DNA from: an uncultured bacterium
GTDB lineage: Bacteria; Verrucomicrobiota; Lentisphaeria; Victivallales; UBA1829
Length of the DNA: 64,000 bases
Direction: 5' to 3'
Assembly: GCA_902762495.1 (NCBI GenBank)
Contig: CACWOL010000002.1
Coordinates: forward strand, 1 to 64,000
Shown here: piece after piece, positions 8,099 through 17,220 of the stretch
How positions within the stretch are numbered: the stretch's first letter is position 1
Layout of the letters: every line of letters starts with the position of its first letter
Translations under genes and position numbers: made by a program
Notes under the pieces: generated by a model
The model's input: the letters and a program-made list of their open reading frames with translations, nothing else
What the model was told of the DNA's origin: nothing
Databases searched by the model: none

Positions 8099-9454
8099 AT
8101 GAAAATCTCTTCCTTTTCCGGAGACATCCCCCGAACCCCGCTCTTCGCCGCCGCCGAAAAGGCCGCCGCCGTACTCCGCGCAGCCGGACACAAGGCGTAT
8201 TTCGTGGGAGGAGCCGTCCGCGATCTTCTGCTCGGACATGCCCCGGACGACGTCGACGTCACCACGTCCGCGCGCCCGGAACAGATTCAGGCGCTGTTCG
8301 AGAAGGCGATCCCCATCGGCGCGGCGTTCGGCATCATCACGGTCGTGGTCGACGATATCCCGATCGAGGTCGCGACGTTCCGGGCGGAACGCGGCTACAG
8401 CGACGGACGCCGCCCCGACCATGTGGTCTACACGGACGACGAGGTCCTGGACGTCACCCGGCGCGATTTCACGGTCAACGGCCTGCTGTTCGACCCGGCG
8501 GAACGCACCGTGGTCGACTGCGTGGGCGGCCTCGGCGACCTCAGAACGGGCATCCTGCGCACCATCGGCGATCCTGTGGTCCGCTTCGGCGAAGACCACC
8601 TCCGCATTCTCCGCCTCGTCCGGTTCGCCGCCAAGCTTGGATTCGAAGTTGATCCAGCATCGAAACAGGCAGCCGCCGACGCGGCGGAAAAGCTCCGTCT
8701 GATCGCCGCCGAACGCGTCCGCGCCGAACTCGAAAAGATCCTGACCGGGCCGCGTCCCGCGGAAGGTTTCGAAATGCTTGCCGAACTCGGCATCCTGAAG
8801 GTCGTCCTGCCGGAAGTCGACGCCATGCGCGGCGTGGAGCAGCCGAAACAGTTCCACCCGGAAGGCGACGTCTTCGTTCACACCATGCTCCTGCTCCGCC
8901 ACGCCGCCTGGCGCACGCCCGACCTCATGTGGGCCGCCCTGCTCCACGACGTCGGCAAGCCCGCCACGCAGACGTTCAAGGACGGCGTGCCGCATTTCTA
9001 CGGGCACGAGGCGCTCGGTGCGGACATGGCCGCGGAAATTCTCGCGCGTTTGCGTTTTTCGTCCGCCTCGGCTGACGCGATCACAGCCGCCATCCGCCAC
9101 CACATGCGGTTCGCGTCCGTCCACCTCATGAAAAAAGCGAAATGGATGCGGATCATCGCCGATCCGAATTTCCCGCTCGAACTCGAGCTGCACCGCCTCG
9201 ACTGCATCGCGTGCCACGGCCTGCTCGACAACTACGTCCTCATGCTCGACCGCATGCGCGAGTACGCCAAACTCCCCGCGCCGCGCAAACCGTTCCTGAA
9301 CGGCAACGACATCATCGCGCTCGGCTTGAAGCCCGGCGCCGTCTTCAGCCGCATCCTCAGCGAGGCCGAAGACTTCCGGCTCGAAGGCGAGCTCAAATCG
9401 CGGGAACAGTCGCTCGAATGGCTTCGCGCCCGGGTCGACCACCTCGACCTCTGA
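8099..9454 (+). CDS. cca: CCA tRNA nucleotidyltransferase with HD domain
   Basis: The 451-residue protein adds or repairs the 3' CCA end of tRNAs. The class II nucleotidyltransferase head shows FVGGAVRDLLLG (36-46) and the catalytic DVDV (51-54). The RRDFTVNGL motif follows, then RFGEDHLRILRLVRFA of the neck domain. A C-terminal HD phosphohydrolase-like domain is present (ALLHDVGKP near 281). The protein could be a full CCA-adding enzyme or an A-adding member of a split pair; sequence reading alone does not separate these. It is transcribed divergently from nadD. Confidence 0.93.
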   Translation: MKISSFSGDIPRTPLFAAAEKAAAVLRAAGHKAYFVGGAVRDLLLGHAPDDVDVTTSARPEQIQALFEKAIPIGAAFGIITVVVDDIPIEVATFRAERGYSDGRRPDHVVYTDDEVLDVTRRDFTVNGLLFDPAERTVVDCVGGLGDLRTGILRTIGDPVVRFGEDHLRILRLVRFAAKLGFEVDPASKQAAADAAEKLRLIAAERVRAELEKILTGPRPAEGFEMLAELGILKVVLPEVDAMRGVEQPKQFHPEGDVFVHTMLLLRHAAWRTPDLMWAALLHDVGKPATQTFKDGVPHFYGHEALGADMAAEILARLRFSSASADAITAAIRHHMRFASVHLMKKAKWMRIIADPNFPLELELHRLDCIACHGLLDNYVLMLDRMREYAKLPAPRKPFLNGNDIIALGLKPGAVFSRILSEAEDFRLEGELKSREQSLEWLRARVDHLDL

Positions 9455-9477
9455 CACAGGCAATCAAACCATAAAGA

Positions 9478-9513
9478 AATCCCCTTCGGACCATGATTCA
9501 GCCGGAGGGGATT
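9478..9513. terminator. convergent hairpin between cca and the PL11 gene
   Basis: AATCCCCTTCGG and CCGGAGGGGATT form a 12-base stem with one G-U pair around a 12-base loop. It sits between the convergent ends of cca and the lyase gene and could terminate both. U-runs are short on either side. Confidence 0.6.
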
Positions 9514-9538
9514 ATGCGTTTAAAACTGTTTTCCGTGC

Positions 9539-11461
9539 TCAGTGCACATACACCCGGAGCACCGTCCCGCGGAACAGCACACCGCGGTCGGGCTTCGCCG
9601 CCTTGAAGATGAGGTCGGGACCGAAATAGAACCCCGGCTGCGTCGGCTGGTTGTACGCCACGTTCTCCGTGGCGAGGCTGATGCGGTACACGGGGTCCTC
9701 CAGGAACGTGTGGAACCGGTACGCGGTCGGGATGGTCGACACATACAGCCGGAGATTGCGGTTGTCGTCGGTGCGCATGAGCACCTCCTCGCGCCAGTCG
9801 CCGAAGATATCGCCCTGGATGCACGGCGTGGACTTCGTGCCGTTGTTGGAGGAGCACCCCTCGAAACGCATCAGCGGCGCGCAGGTCCCCTGCGTGGCGT
9901 TGTATTTCGTGATCGTGTTGCCGTCGAGCAGTTCGCGGCACAGGTCGTCGTCCCACCACACGCCCATATTGATGGAGAGCCCGCGCGGATTGCCGCCCAG
10001 CGCTTCGCCCTTCACGGTCTGCGGCGGGATGCCGGACGCCCACATCTCGACGCCGGGGTTGGTCGGGTCGATGTCGGCGGCCATGCAGCGTCCGACGTCG
10101 GTGTTGTGGCGGACCTGGTGCAGGATCTTCCCGGTGGCGGCGTCGCGGAACGTCGCGCCATCGCGCTTGTTCTCGTGGCAGCACCACACCTGAAGCCCCG
10201 GCATATCCCAGGCGAACTGCATCAGGTGCATGGCGTCGCCGTGCCCGAGCCCGGTCGTGTACAGGCCCTTGCCGTTGTCGTCGATCGTGCAGGAACCGTA
10301 CACGATCTCGTCCTTGCCGTCGCCGTCCACGTCGCCAACGCGCAGATTGTGGTTGCCCTGCCCCGCGTAGCCGCGGTTCTCCGGCTCGTTGGAGTCGAAC
10401 ACCCAGCGTTTCGTCAGGTGTTTGCCGTCCCAGTCGTACGCCGCGAGATAAGCCCGCGTGTAGTATCCGCGGCACATGATGACGCTCGGATGCTCGCCGT
10501 CCAGGTACCCGACCGCCGCCAGGAACCTGTCGCAGCGGTTGCCGTAGTTGTCGCCCCAGTCGCGCACGTTGCCGCGCGGCACGTCGTAGTCGACGGTCTC
10601 GAGCGCGGCCCCGTTCCTGCCGGAAAACACGGTCAGATATTCCGGTCCGGTCAGGATGCGGCCCTGCGGCGTACGGTAGTCCGCGTCCGCGTCGCCGATG
10701 ACTTTGCCCGTGCCGTCGACCGTACCGTCGGCGGTCTTGCAGACGACCTCCGCGATGCCGTCGCAGTCGAGGTCGTAGACCATGAACTGCGTATAATGCG
10801 CCCCGGCACGGATGTTTTTTCCAAGGTCGATGCGCCACATCTTTTCCGCGCGGCCGAGCTTGTAGCAGTCCAGATACACGTTTCCTGTGTAGCCGTCGTG
10901 CGCGTTGTCGTGCGCATTCGAGGGGTCCCACTTCAGGATTATCTCGAACTCGCCGTCGCCGTCGACGTCGCCCACTGACGCGTCGTTCGGCGAATACGTG
11001 TACGCCTCGCCGTTCGGGGATTTCCCGTCCGCGGGCTTGTCCAGCGGGATGTTCACGTATCCGGCGGGGGCGTTTTCCGGCAGTTTGTACGAGGCGGAAT
11101 CCTCCTCGATCTCCTTCCCGTCGGCGATCGGCTTCACTGTGTACACGCCGCCGCCTTTGTTCTTGTCGATGAAATACGTCGTCTCGCTGACCGGGTATTC
11201 ATTGAGCTTTTTCCCGTCGCGGTACACGTTGAACGCAACATTCCTCGCGTCCTTCGAAAGGTAGCGCCACGTGACGAACACCTCGTCTGCATTCTGCCGG
11301 ACCGCGATCACGCCGCGTCCGAGCTTTTCCATCTTGAGCTTGGAGAAATCGTACTTGGTCGGCGGATTGATGGGTTCCGGTTCGCGCTGGGCGAAAAGGC
11401 TCTGCGCGGGAAACGTCATGACCGCGGCAGCCGCGGCGGCAAACAAAAAGCGGTTCAACAT
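9539..11461 (-). CDS. secreted rhamnogalacturonan lyase, polysaccharide lyase family 11 (copy A)
   Basis: The 640-residue protein matches PL11 (YesW/YesX) enzymes, which cleave the rhamnose-galacturonate backbone of pectic rhamnogalacturonan I by beta-elimination. It has a Sec signal (about 1-24, ending SLFAQ) without a lipobox, so it should be released to the periplasm or outside. Family segments include PEYLTVFSGRNG, VIMCRGYYTRAY, GNHNLRVGDVDGDGKDEIVY, QVWCCHENKRDG, and IQGDIFGDWREEVL near the end. The Asp-rich DVDGDG loops are the calcium sites of the eight-bladed propeller. It follows a paralogue with a 22-base gap and is probably co-transcribed. Confidence 0.93.
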   Translation of the reverse strand: MLNRFLFAAAAAAVMTFPAQSLFAQREPEPINPPTKYDFSKLKMEKLGRGVIAVRQNADEVFVTWRYLSKDARNVAFNVYRDGKKLNEYPVSETTYFIDKNKGGGVYTVKPIADGKEIEEDSASYKLPENAPAGYVNIPLDKPADGKSPNGEAYTYSPNDASVGDVDGDGEFEIILKWDPSNAHDNAHDGYTGNVYLDCYKLGRAEKMWRIDLGKNIRAGAHYTQFMVYDLDCDGIAEVVCKTADGTVDGTGKVIGDADADYRTPQGRILTGPEYLTVFSGRNGAALETVDYDVPRGNVRDWGDNYGNRCDRFLAAVGYLDGEHPSVIMCRGYYTRAYLAAYDWDGKHLTKRWVFDSNEPENRGYAGQGNHNLRVGDVDGDGKDEIVYGSCTIDDNGKGLYTTGLGHGDAMHLMQFAWDMPGLQVWCCHENKRDGATFRDAATGKILHQVRHNTDVGRCMAADIDPTNPGVEMWASGIPPQTVKGEALGGNPRGLSINMGVWWDDDLCRELLDGNTITKYNATQGTCAPLMRFEGCSSNNGTKSTPCIQGDIFGDWREEVLMRTDDNRNLRLYVSTIPTAYRFHTFLEDPVYRISLATENVAYNQPTQPGFYFGPDLIFKAAKPDRGVLFRGTVLRVYVH

Positions 11462-11483
11462 TAATCTGTCTCCTTCGGATGGT

Positions 11484-13499
11484 TCATTTGGGGACGGTTT
11501 TCAGTTCGGGGAAATAGGTGCCGCGGAAATACGTGCCGGAACCGAAGAGGTCGGGTCCGAAGTAGAATCCGGGCTGCGTCGGCTGGTTGTAGCAGATGTT
11601 CTCCAACGCGAGGCTCATGCGGTAGATCGGTTCCTCCAGGAACGTATGGAACCGGTAGGTGGTCGGGATGGTCGAAACGTATAATCTGAGGTTGCGGTCG
11701 TCCGTGGTGCGCATCAGCACCTCCTCGCGCCAGTCGCCGAAGAGGTCGCCCTGGAGGCACGGCGTGGCCTTCGTGCCGTTGTTGGAGTCGCAGTTTTCGA
11801 ACGTCATCATGGTAACGAACGCGCCGCTGTCGTAGTCGTACTTGGAGACGCGGTTCTTGTCGAGCAGTTCGCGGCACAGGTCGCCGTCCCACCACACCGC
11901 CATGTTCACGGAGATCCCGCGCGGATTCGCCGCCACGGTCTCGCCATTCACGCTCTGCATGCCGATGCCGGACCACGCCCACATTTCGAGGCCGGGATTC
12001 ACGGAATCCACGTCCGCCGCCATGCAGCGCCCGACGTCATTATTGTTCTTGATCTGGAAGATGATCTTGCCCGTGGCGGCGTCGCGGAGCGTCACGCCGT
12101 CGCGGCGGTTCTCGTGGCAGCACCACACCTGAAGCCCCGGCATATCCATCGCGAACTGGGTCATCTGCATGGCGTCGCCGTGTCCGAGCCCGGTCGTGTA
12201 GAGCCCGGTCCCGTCGTCGTCGATCGTGCAGGAGCCATACACGATCTCGTCCCTGCCGTCGCCGTCCACGTCGCCCACGCGCAGGTTATGGTTGCCCTGC
12301 CCCTCGTAGCCTTTCCAGCGCGGATCTTTCGCGGTGTCGAAATTCCACCTCATTTTCAGGTCTTTGCCGTCCCAGTCGTAACAAGCCAGTGCGGCGCGCG
12401 TGTAGTATCCACGGCACATCACCACGCTCGGGTGTTCGCCGTCGAAGAATCCCATCGCAGCCAGATAACGGTCGCTGCGGTTCGCGTAGTTGTCGCCCCA
12501 CTCCATGCCGTCGCCGCGCGGCGGCTCGTAGTCGACGGTCTTCAGCGCGGCACCGTCCTTGCAGGAGAACACGGTCAAATACTCCGGGCCGCTCATGATG
12601 CGGCCGCGGTTGTGCGTCCCGGCGGGATTCGCCCCGGTCTTGCGGAAATCGACCTCGGGGAGCTGGACCATGTCGCTGCCCTTCTCGCGCCAGTCGGCGT
12701 CCGGGTCGCCGATGACCTTGCCCGTGCCGTCGACCGTGCCGTCTGCGGTCTTCGCCACGAGCTCGGAGATGCCGTCGCCGTCGAAATCGTACACGACGAA
12801 CTGCGTGTAATGCGCCCCGGCGCGGATGTTTTTGCCCATGTCGATGCGCCACAGTTTCGTGCCGTCGAGCTTGTAGCAGTCGAAATAAACGTTGCCGGTA
12901 TAGCCGTCGTGTGCGTTGTCGTGCGCGTTCGAGGGGTCCCATTTCAGGATGATCTCGAACTCGCCGTCGCCGTCCGCGTCGCCCACCGACGCATCGTTCG
13001 GGGAATACGTGTACTTCTCGCCGGACGGGGTCACGCCGTCGGCGGGCTTGTCGAGCGCGATATTGATGTAGCCCTCCGGCGCTTTGTCCGGCAGGGTGAA
13101 CGATGCGCTCTTTTCATCCTTCTCACGGCCGTTTACGACCGGCTTCACGCTGTACGTGCCGCCGCCCTTGTGCGAATCAATAAAAAAGGTGGTCAGGCTC
13201 ACGGGCGTGGGATTGATGCGCTGGCCGTCGCGGTACACGTTGAACGCGACATCGGCGGGATCGGACGAAAGATACCGCCACGTGACGAACACTTCATCCT
13301 TGTTCCGGCGGACCGCGATCAGGCCGCGTCCGAGCTTTTCCATTTTCAGCTTCGAGAAATCGTATTTCCCCTGCGAAGCAGGCAGGACTACGGCATTTTC
13401 CGGGATGGCGGAGGCGGCATTTTGAGTGCGGGAGGAATCGCAGGAGGCAAGTCCGGCGAGCGGCAGGACGGCAAGCAGAAACAGTCGGTTCAGTTTCAT
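11484..13499 (-). CDS. lipoprotein rhamnogalacturonan lyase, polysaccharide lyase family 11 (copy B)
   Basis: The 671-residue reading from ATG 13499 starts with a lipoprotein signal (MKLNRLFLLAVLPLAGLASC, lipobox Cys20), so this copy should be membrane-tethered. An in-frame GTG at 13532 would add 11 residues in front of the signal and is rejected. The mature protein is strongly similar to the downstream copy and shows the same PL11 landmarks (VVMCRGYYTRAAL, GNHNLRVGDVDGDG, LQGDLFGDWREEVL). It has an extra segment of about 25 residues around WREKGSDMVQLPEV, before the GRIMSGPEYL motif, that copy A lacks. The duplication plus different export signals suggests surface and soluble versions working on pectin. 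Confidence 0.93.
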   Translation of the reverse strand: MKLNRLFLLAVLPLAGLASCDSSRTQNAASAIPENAVVLPASQGKYDFSKLKMEKLGRGLIAVRRNKDEVFVTWRYLSSDPADVAFNVYRDGQRINPTPVSLTTFFIDSHKGGGTYSVKPVVNGREKDEKSASFTLPDKAPEGYINIALDKPADGVTPSGEKYTYSPNDASVGDADGDGEFEIILKWDPSNAHDNAHDGYTGNVYFDCYKLDGTKLWRIDMGKNIRAGAHYTQFVVYDFDGDGISELVAKTADGTVDGTGKVIGDPDADWREKGSDMVQLPEVDFRKTGANPAGTHNRGRIMSGPEYLTVFSCKDGAALKTVDYEPPRGDGMEWGDNYANRSDRYLAAMGFFDGEHPSVVMCRGYYTRAALACYDWDGKDLKMRWNFDTAKDPRWKGYEGQGNHNLRVGDVDGDGRDEIVYGSCTIDDDGTGLYTTGLGHGDAMQMTQFAMDMPGLQVWCCHENRRDGVTLRDAATGKIIFQIKNNNDVGRCMAADVDSVNPGLEMWAWSGIGMQSVNGETVAANPRGISVNMAVWWDGDLCRELLDKNRVSKYDYDSGAFVTMMTFENCDSNNGTKATPCLQGDLFGDWREEVLMRTTDDRNLRLYVSTIPTTYRFHTFLEEPIYRMSLALENICYNQPTQPGFYFGPDLFGSGTYFRGTYFPELKTVPK

Positions 13500-13552
13500 A
13501 TCAGAGATCCGTTTTGGCTGAAAAAGATACACGTTTCAATGCGGACGGGGCA

Positions 13553-13581
13553 AATATAGCATGATTTCTGCGGAATGTCAA
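13553..13581 (-). promoter_or_regulatory. sigma-70 promoter for the PL11 pair
   Basis: The minus strand carries a perfect TTGACA (13581-13576), a 17-base spacer and TATATT (13558-13553). The start point would be near 13546, giving a leader of about 47 bases. Confidence 0.85.
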
Positions 13582-13670
13582 GGTTTTTTTGGCGTTTTCT
13601 TTGCCTTTCCGGATTGATTTCCGCTGTTCCCGCTGTATGTTATTATAGTGTATTTACCCGGAGATCATCC

Positions 13671-14690
13671 ATGCCTTTGCTCGACGTCAAAAACCTTTCC
13701 GTTCAGTTCCGCTCCGACGGCAAGCTTCTGCCCACCGTCACGGACGTCTCGTTCACGCTCGAACGCGGCGAAATGCTCGCGCTGGTCGGCGAAAGCGGCT
13801 GCGGCAAAAGCGTGACCTGCATGTCGCTCGCGCGCCTGCTCCCGGAACCCCCTGTCATGCTCTCCGGCGAAGTCCTGCTCGACCGCGGCCCGGCGCTCGG
13901 CGGCGCGGCGGACGTGCTTCAGCTCAACGAACGCAGTCTGCGCCAGGTGCGCGGCGGCTGCATCTCCTATATCTTTCAGGAACCGTCCGTATCGCTGAAC
14001 CCGGTGTTCCGCGTGGGCGACCAGATCGCCGAGGCGGTCAAACTTCACCGCAAGGACGTTTCCGACCCGTTCGCCGAGGCAGTGGAGCTCCTGCGCCAGG
14101 TCGGCATCCCGGACCCCGCCAACCGCGCGAAACAGTATCCGCACGAGATGTCCGGCGGCATGCAGCAGCGCGTGATGATCGCCATGGCGCTCGGATGCGC
14201 CCCAAGCATCCTGGTGGCGGACGAACCCACCACGGCGCTGGACGTGACGATCCAGGCGCAGATACTTGATCTGCTCCTCTCGCTCAAGAAGGACCGCGGC
14301 ATGGCCGTGATCCTCGTCACGCACAACCTCGGCATCGTGGCCGAACTCGCCGACCGCGTCGCCGTCATGTACGCCGGACGCATCATCGAGACCGCGCCCG
14401 TCGCCGAGCTCATCGCGCATCCGAAGCACCCGTACACCTCCGCGCTCATCCGCGCCGTCCCCGTGCTCGGCGGCGAACACAACCGCCTGAACACCATTCG
14501 CGGCACCGTCCCATCCCCCGACAAGTTCGGGCCGGGCTGCCGGTTCTGCGACCGCTGCGAACACGCCGACTCGCTCACAGCCGAACAGCGCCGCCGCTGT
14601 CAGGAGGAGCCGCCTGTTCTCCGCGAGCTCGTCCCCGGACACGCCTGCGCCTGCCATTATCCACCCTGCATGACGGGGAAGGAGGCCTGA
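13671..14690 (+). CDS. OppD/DppD-type peptide ABC transporter ATP-binding protein
   Basis: The 339-residue protein has Walker A GESGCGKSV (40-48), the signature motif MSGGMQQRV (near 160) and Walker B LVADEPT (near 181). It ends with the oligopeptide/dipeptide C-terminal extension containing a cluster of cysteines (CRFCDRCEHAD, then ACACHYPPC) that binds a [4Fe-4S] cluster in some relatives. The start at 13671 is set by GGAG seven bases upstream; an upstream in-frame ATG lies across the promoter region. No permease or binding-protein gene is adjacent, so the partners must be elsewhere. Confidence 0.9.
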   Translation: MPLLDVKNLSVQFRSDGKLLPTVTDVSFTLERGEMLALVGESGCGKSVTCMSLARLLPEPPVMLSGEVLLDRGPALGGAADVLQLNERSLRQVRGGCISYIFQEPSVSLNPVFRVGDQIAEAVKLHRKDVSDPFAEAVELLRQVGIPDPANRAKQYPHEMSGGMQQRVMIAMALGCAPSILVADEPTTALDVTIQAQILDLLLSLKKDRGMAVILVTHNLGIVAELADRVAVMYAGRIIETAPVAELIAHPKHPYTSALIRAVPVLGGEHNRLNTIRGTVPSPDKFGPGCRFCDRCEHADSLTAEQRRRCQEEPPVLRELVPGHACACHYPPCMTGKEA

Positions 14691-14691
14691 C

Positions 14692-15234
14692 GTGCCCTCC
14701 GCATCCGTTCCGGCCGCGAAAAAAGACAGCCCCGCCGGCGACATGTCCCCGTTCATCATCTTCATGGCGTTCGTGATCCTCACGACCGTCATCATCATGT
14801 CCATCTACAGGATCAATTCCGAGGAGGACGAATCCTCCGCCCCGGAAAGCTCCGGCTTCACCATCGCCCTGAACGCCCGCGAACCGGTCGTCTTCTCCGA
14901 CGATTTCCTGTTCCCGGGGTTCTACCCCGTCTCCCGCGAGACCGCGCAGTCCTCGCGCCCCAGCATCCAGCAGGACATCGTCGAGGCGCGCCGCCTGCTG
15001 AACGACGGCGAATACGAACGCGCCGAGGACCTGCTCCGCACGCTGTTCCTCTTCTACCCGGACGATTTCGAGGTCACTTATCTGCTGTCGGACATCCTGC
15101 ACGCCTCCGGACGCGACAACGAGGCGGACTACTACGACGAACGCATGTACTTCCTGCTGCCGTCGCCCATGCCCGAAAGCATCCCGTCCGGTACGGCGCC
15201 TGCCCCGGAAACGGAGAAACGGACCGCGTCATGA
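14692..15234 (+). CDS. small membrane-anchored TPR-like protein
   Basis: The 180-residue protein begins at GTG 14692, two bases after the ABC gene stop. It has a membrane helix at about 20-40 (FIIFMAFVILTTVIIM), an exposed linker, and a helical pair at about 95-145 typical of a TPR unit (ARRLLNDGEYERAEDLLRTL). It ends by overlapping mutL by 4 bases. No family is recognised beyond the repeat. Position between an ABC ATPase and mutL gives no functional hint. Confidence 0.75.
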   Translation: MPSASVPAAKKDSPAGDMSPFIIFMAFVILTTVIIMSIYRINSEEDESSAPESSGFTIALNAREPVVFSDDFLFPGFYPVSRETAQSSRPSIQQDIVEARRLLNDGEYERAEDLLRTLFLFYPDDFEVTYLLSDILHASGRDNEADYYDERMYFLLPSPMPESIPSGTAPAPETEKRTAS

Positions 15235-17189
15235 GCAAGATCAGACAGCTGAGCGACGAGGTCTGCAACAAGATCGCGGCGGGCGAGGTCGTGGAACGCC
15301 CCGCGTCCATCGTGAAGGAGCTCGTGGAAAACTCGCTCGACGCGGGCGCACGGAAGATCACCGTCACGATCGAGGACGGCGGACGGCGCTCCATCTCGGT
15401 CGCCGACGACGGCGAGGGCATGGACGCCGACGACGCCCTGCTCTGCCTCGATCCGCATTCCACCAGCAAAATCTCCTCCGAGGCCGACATCTTCGACATC
15501 GCGTCCTTCGGATTCCGCGGCGAGGCCATCCCCAGCATCGCCGCCGTCACGCGCCTGACCATCCGCACGCGCCGCCGCGAAACGCCCGAGGGCGTCGAGG
15601 TCTTCATCGCGGGCGGAAAAGCCGTCTCGGAGAAGCCCGCCGGATGCCCGCCCGGCACCGAAGTCTGCGCTCGCGATCTCTTTTTCAACGTCCCGGCGCG
15701 CAAGAACTTCCTCCGCACCGTCGCGACCGAGGAACGCCACATCGTCGAAATCCTTTCGAACATCGCCCTCGCGCACCACGATGTCGCGTTCATCCTGAAG
15801 GCCGATGGACGAATTCTGCTCTCCACGCCGTCCGCGCCCTCCATCCTCCCGCGCATCAGCGAGTTCTTCGGACGCGAATATGCAGGCGCGCTGCTGCCGT
15901 TCTCGCGCACCGAACGCGGCATTACCGTGAACGGCTTCATCGCGCGGCGCGGATTCACGCGCAATTCCCGCGCCGAACAGCGCATTTTCGTGAACGCCCG
16001 CCCGGTCGAGTCCGCCCCCGTCTACCGCGCTATCAAGGAAGCCTGCGGTCCCATGCTCGAACGCGGCCGTTTCCAGCCCGCGCTGATCTACCTCTCCATG
16101 CCGCCGGGGTCCGTCGACGTGAACGTCCATCCGACCAAACGCGAGGTACGGTTCCGCAACGAATTCGACGTGATCGCCGCGGTCCGCACCGCAGTATCCG
16201 CCGCGCTCCGCACCAACGACGCCGTGATCCCGGTCACGGCGGAGGGCGTGAACGACCCGGCGGAAACCGCCTCGCGCCTCTTCCCCGATTTTTCGCCGGA
16301 TATGCAGGCGCAGGACGGGCCATTTGAACGACCGGAAATCAACAAGTCTTCCGTCGAAGATGCCCCGGTCCCCGCGTCCGGCATCGTCACAAGCGTCGAT
16401 TCTCTGCTCGAATCCGCCCGCGTTGGATACCGTGTCCTCGGCCCCATGCTCCATGCGCCGTTCGGGAACGCACAGCCGCCACAAAACACAAGCTGCGCCT
16501 CCGAACCTCAATCGGAAGACGCCGAACTGCCGATCCCGCCGGAACAGCTGCGGGATCCGTCCGAAAACGAGCTGCGTCCCGATTTCCGCCTCGTGGCGGA
16601 GGACGCCCCCGCGACCGATTTCGGCGGCACCGGCCTGCGCCTGCTCGGCGTGCTGGAAAACTCCTACATCGTGGCGGCGATCCCCGGCGGTCTCGTCCTG
16701 ATCGACCAGCACGCGGCGCACGAACGCGTCCTCTTCGAACGCATTCTGAACGGCATCGACGGCACGCTCTCGCAGAAACTCCTGATGCCGATCACCATCG
16801 AGCTCTCGCCCGCCGATATGGCGTACGTCGCCCGCAACCTGCACGAGTTCGAGAACATCGGGTTCGAGATCGAACCGTTCGGACGCAACACGGTCAAGCT
16901 GAACTCGATCCCCGCCGCAATCAAACAGGAGAACGTCGGCGGATTCTTCCACGACATGCTCGCGCGCATCGGCGAGATCGGCGCGGGACAGCGCCTCGCC
17001 ACCGACACCCTCGCCCGCGCCGCGTGCAAGGCCGCCGTCAAGGCCCACGACCGCCTGTCCCTCCAGGAGGCCGCCGCGCTCATCGAACAGATGTCCCACT
17101 GCGCCCTGCCCTATTCCTGTCCGCACGGACGCCCCACCATGCTCAACATCTCCATCTCCGAAATCGAACGCCGATTCGGACGGAAATAA
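15231..17189 (+). CDS. mutL: DNA mismatch repair protein MutL
   Basis: The 652-residue protein links MutS mismatch recognition to strand removal. The N-terminal GHKL ATPase is complete: ELVENSLDAGA (about 30-40), DDGEGM, the FGFRGEAIPSI lid and NVHPTKREVRF. A variable linker spans about 330-455. The C-terminal dimerisation domain holds DQHAAHERVLFE, which fits the DQHA(X)2E(X)4E endonuclease motif, plus ACKAAVKAHD and CPHGRP. This is therefore predicted to be the nicking type of MutL found in bacteria without MutH. Its ATG overlaps the previous stop. Confidence 0.97.
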   Translation: MSKIRQLSDEVCNKIAAGEVVERPASIVKELVENSLDAGARKITVTIEDGGRRSISVADDGEGMDADDALLCLDPHSTSKISSEADIFDIASFGFRGEAIPSIAAVTRLTIRTRRRETPEGVEVFIAGGKAVSEKPAGCPPGTEVCARDLFFNVPARKNFLRTVATEERHIVEILSNIALAHHDVAFILKADGRILLSTPSAPSILPRISEFFGREYAGALLPFSRTERGITVNGFIARRGFTRNSRAEQRIFVNARPVESAPVYRAIKEACGPMLERGRFQPALIYLSMPPGSVDVNVHPTKREVRFRNEFDVIAAVRTAVSAALRTNDAVIPVTAEGVNDPAETASRLFPDFSPDMQAQDGPFERPEINKSSVEDAPVPASGIVTSVDSLLESARVGYRVLGPMLHAPFGNAQPPQNTSCASEPQSEDAELPIPPEQLRDPSENELRPDFRLVAEDAPATDFGGTGLRLLGVLENSYIVAAIPGGLVLIDQHAAHERVLFERILNGIDGTLSQKLLMPITIELSPADMAYVARNLHEFENIGFEIEPFGRNTVKLNSIPAAIKQENVGGFFHDMLARIGEIGAGQRLATDTLARAACKAAVKAHDRLSLQEAAALIEQMSHCALPYSCPHGRPTMLNISISEIERRFGRK

Positions 17190-17220
17190 ACGAAGGCATT
17201 ACAACAAAGGAGCACGTATC

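Noticed and set aside
9542-10978. Long plus-strand frames opposite the two PL11 genes
   Set aside because: Shadows of the lyase genes; the minus-strand proteins have signal peptides and family motifs throughout.
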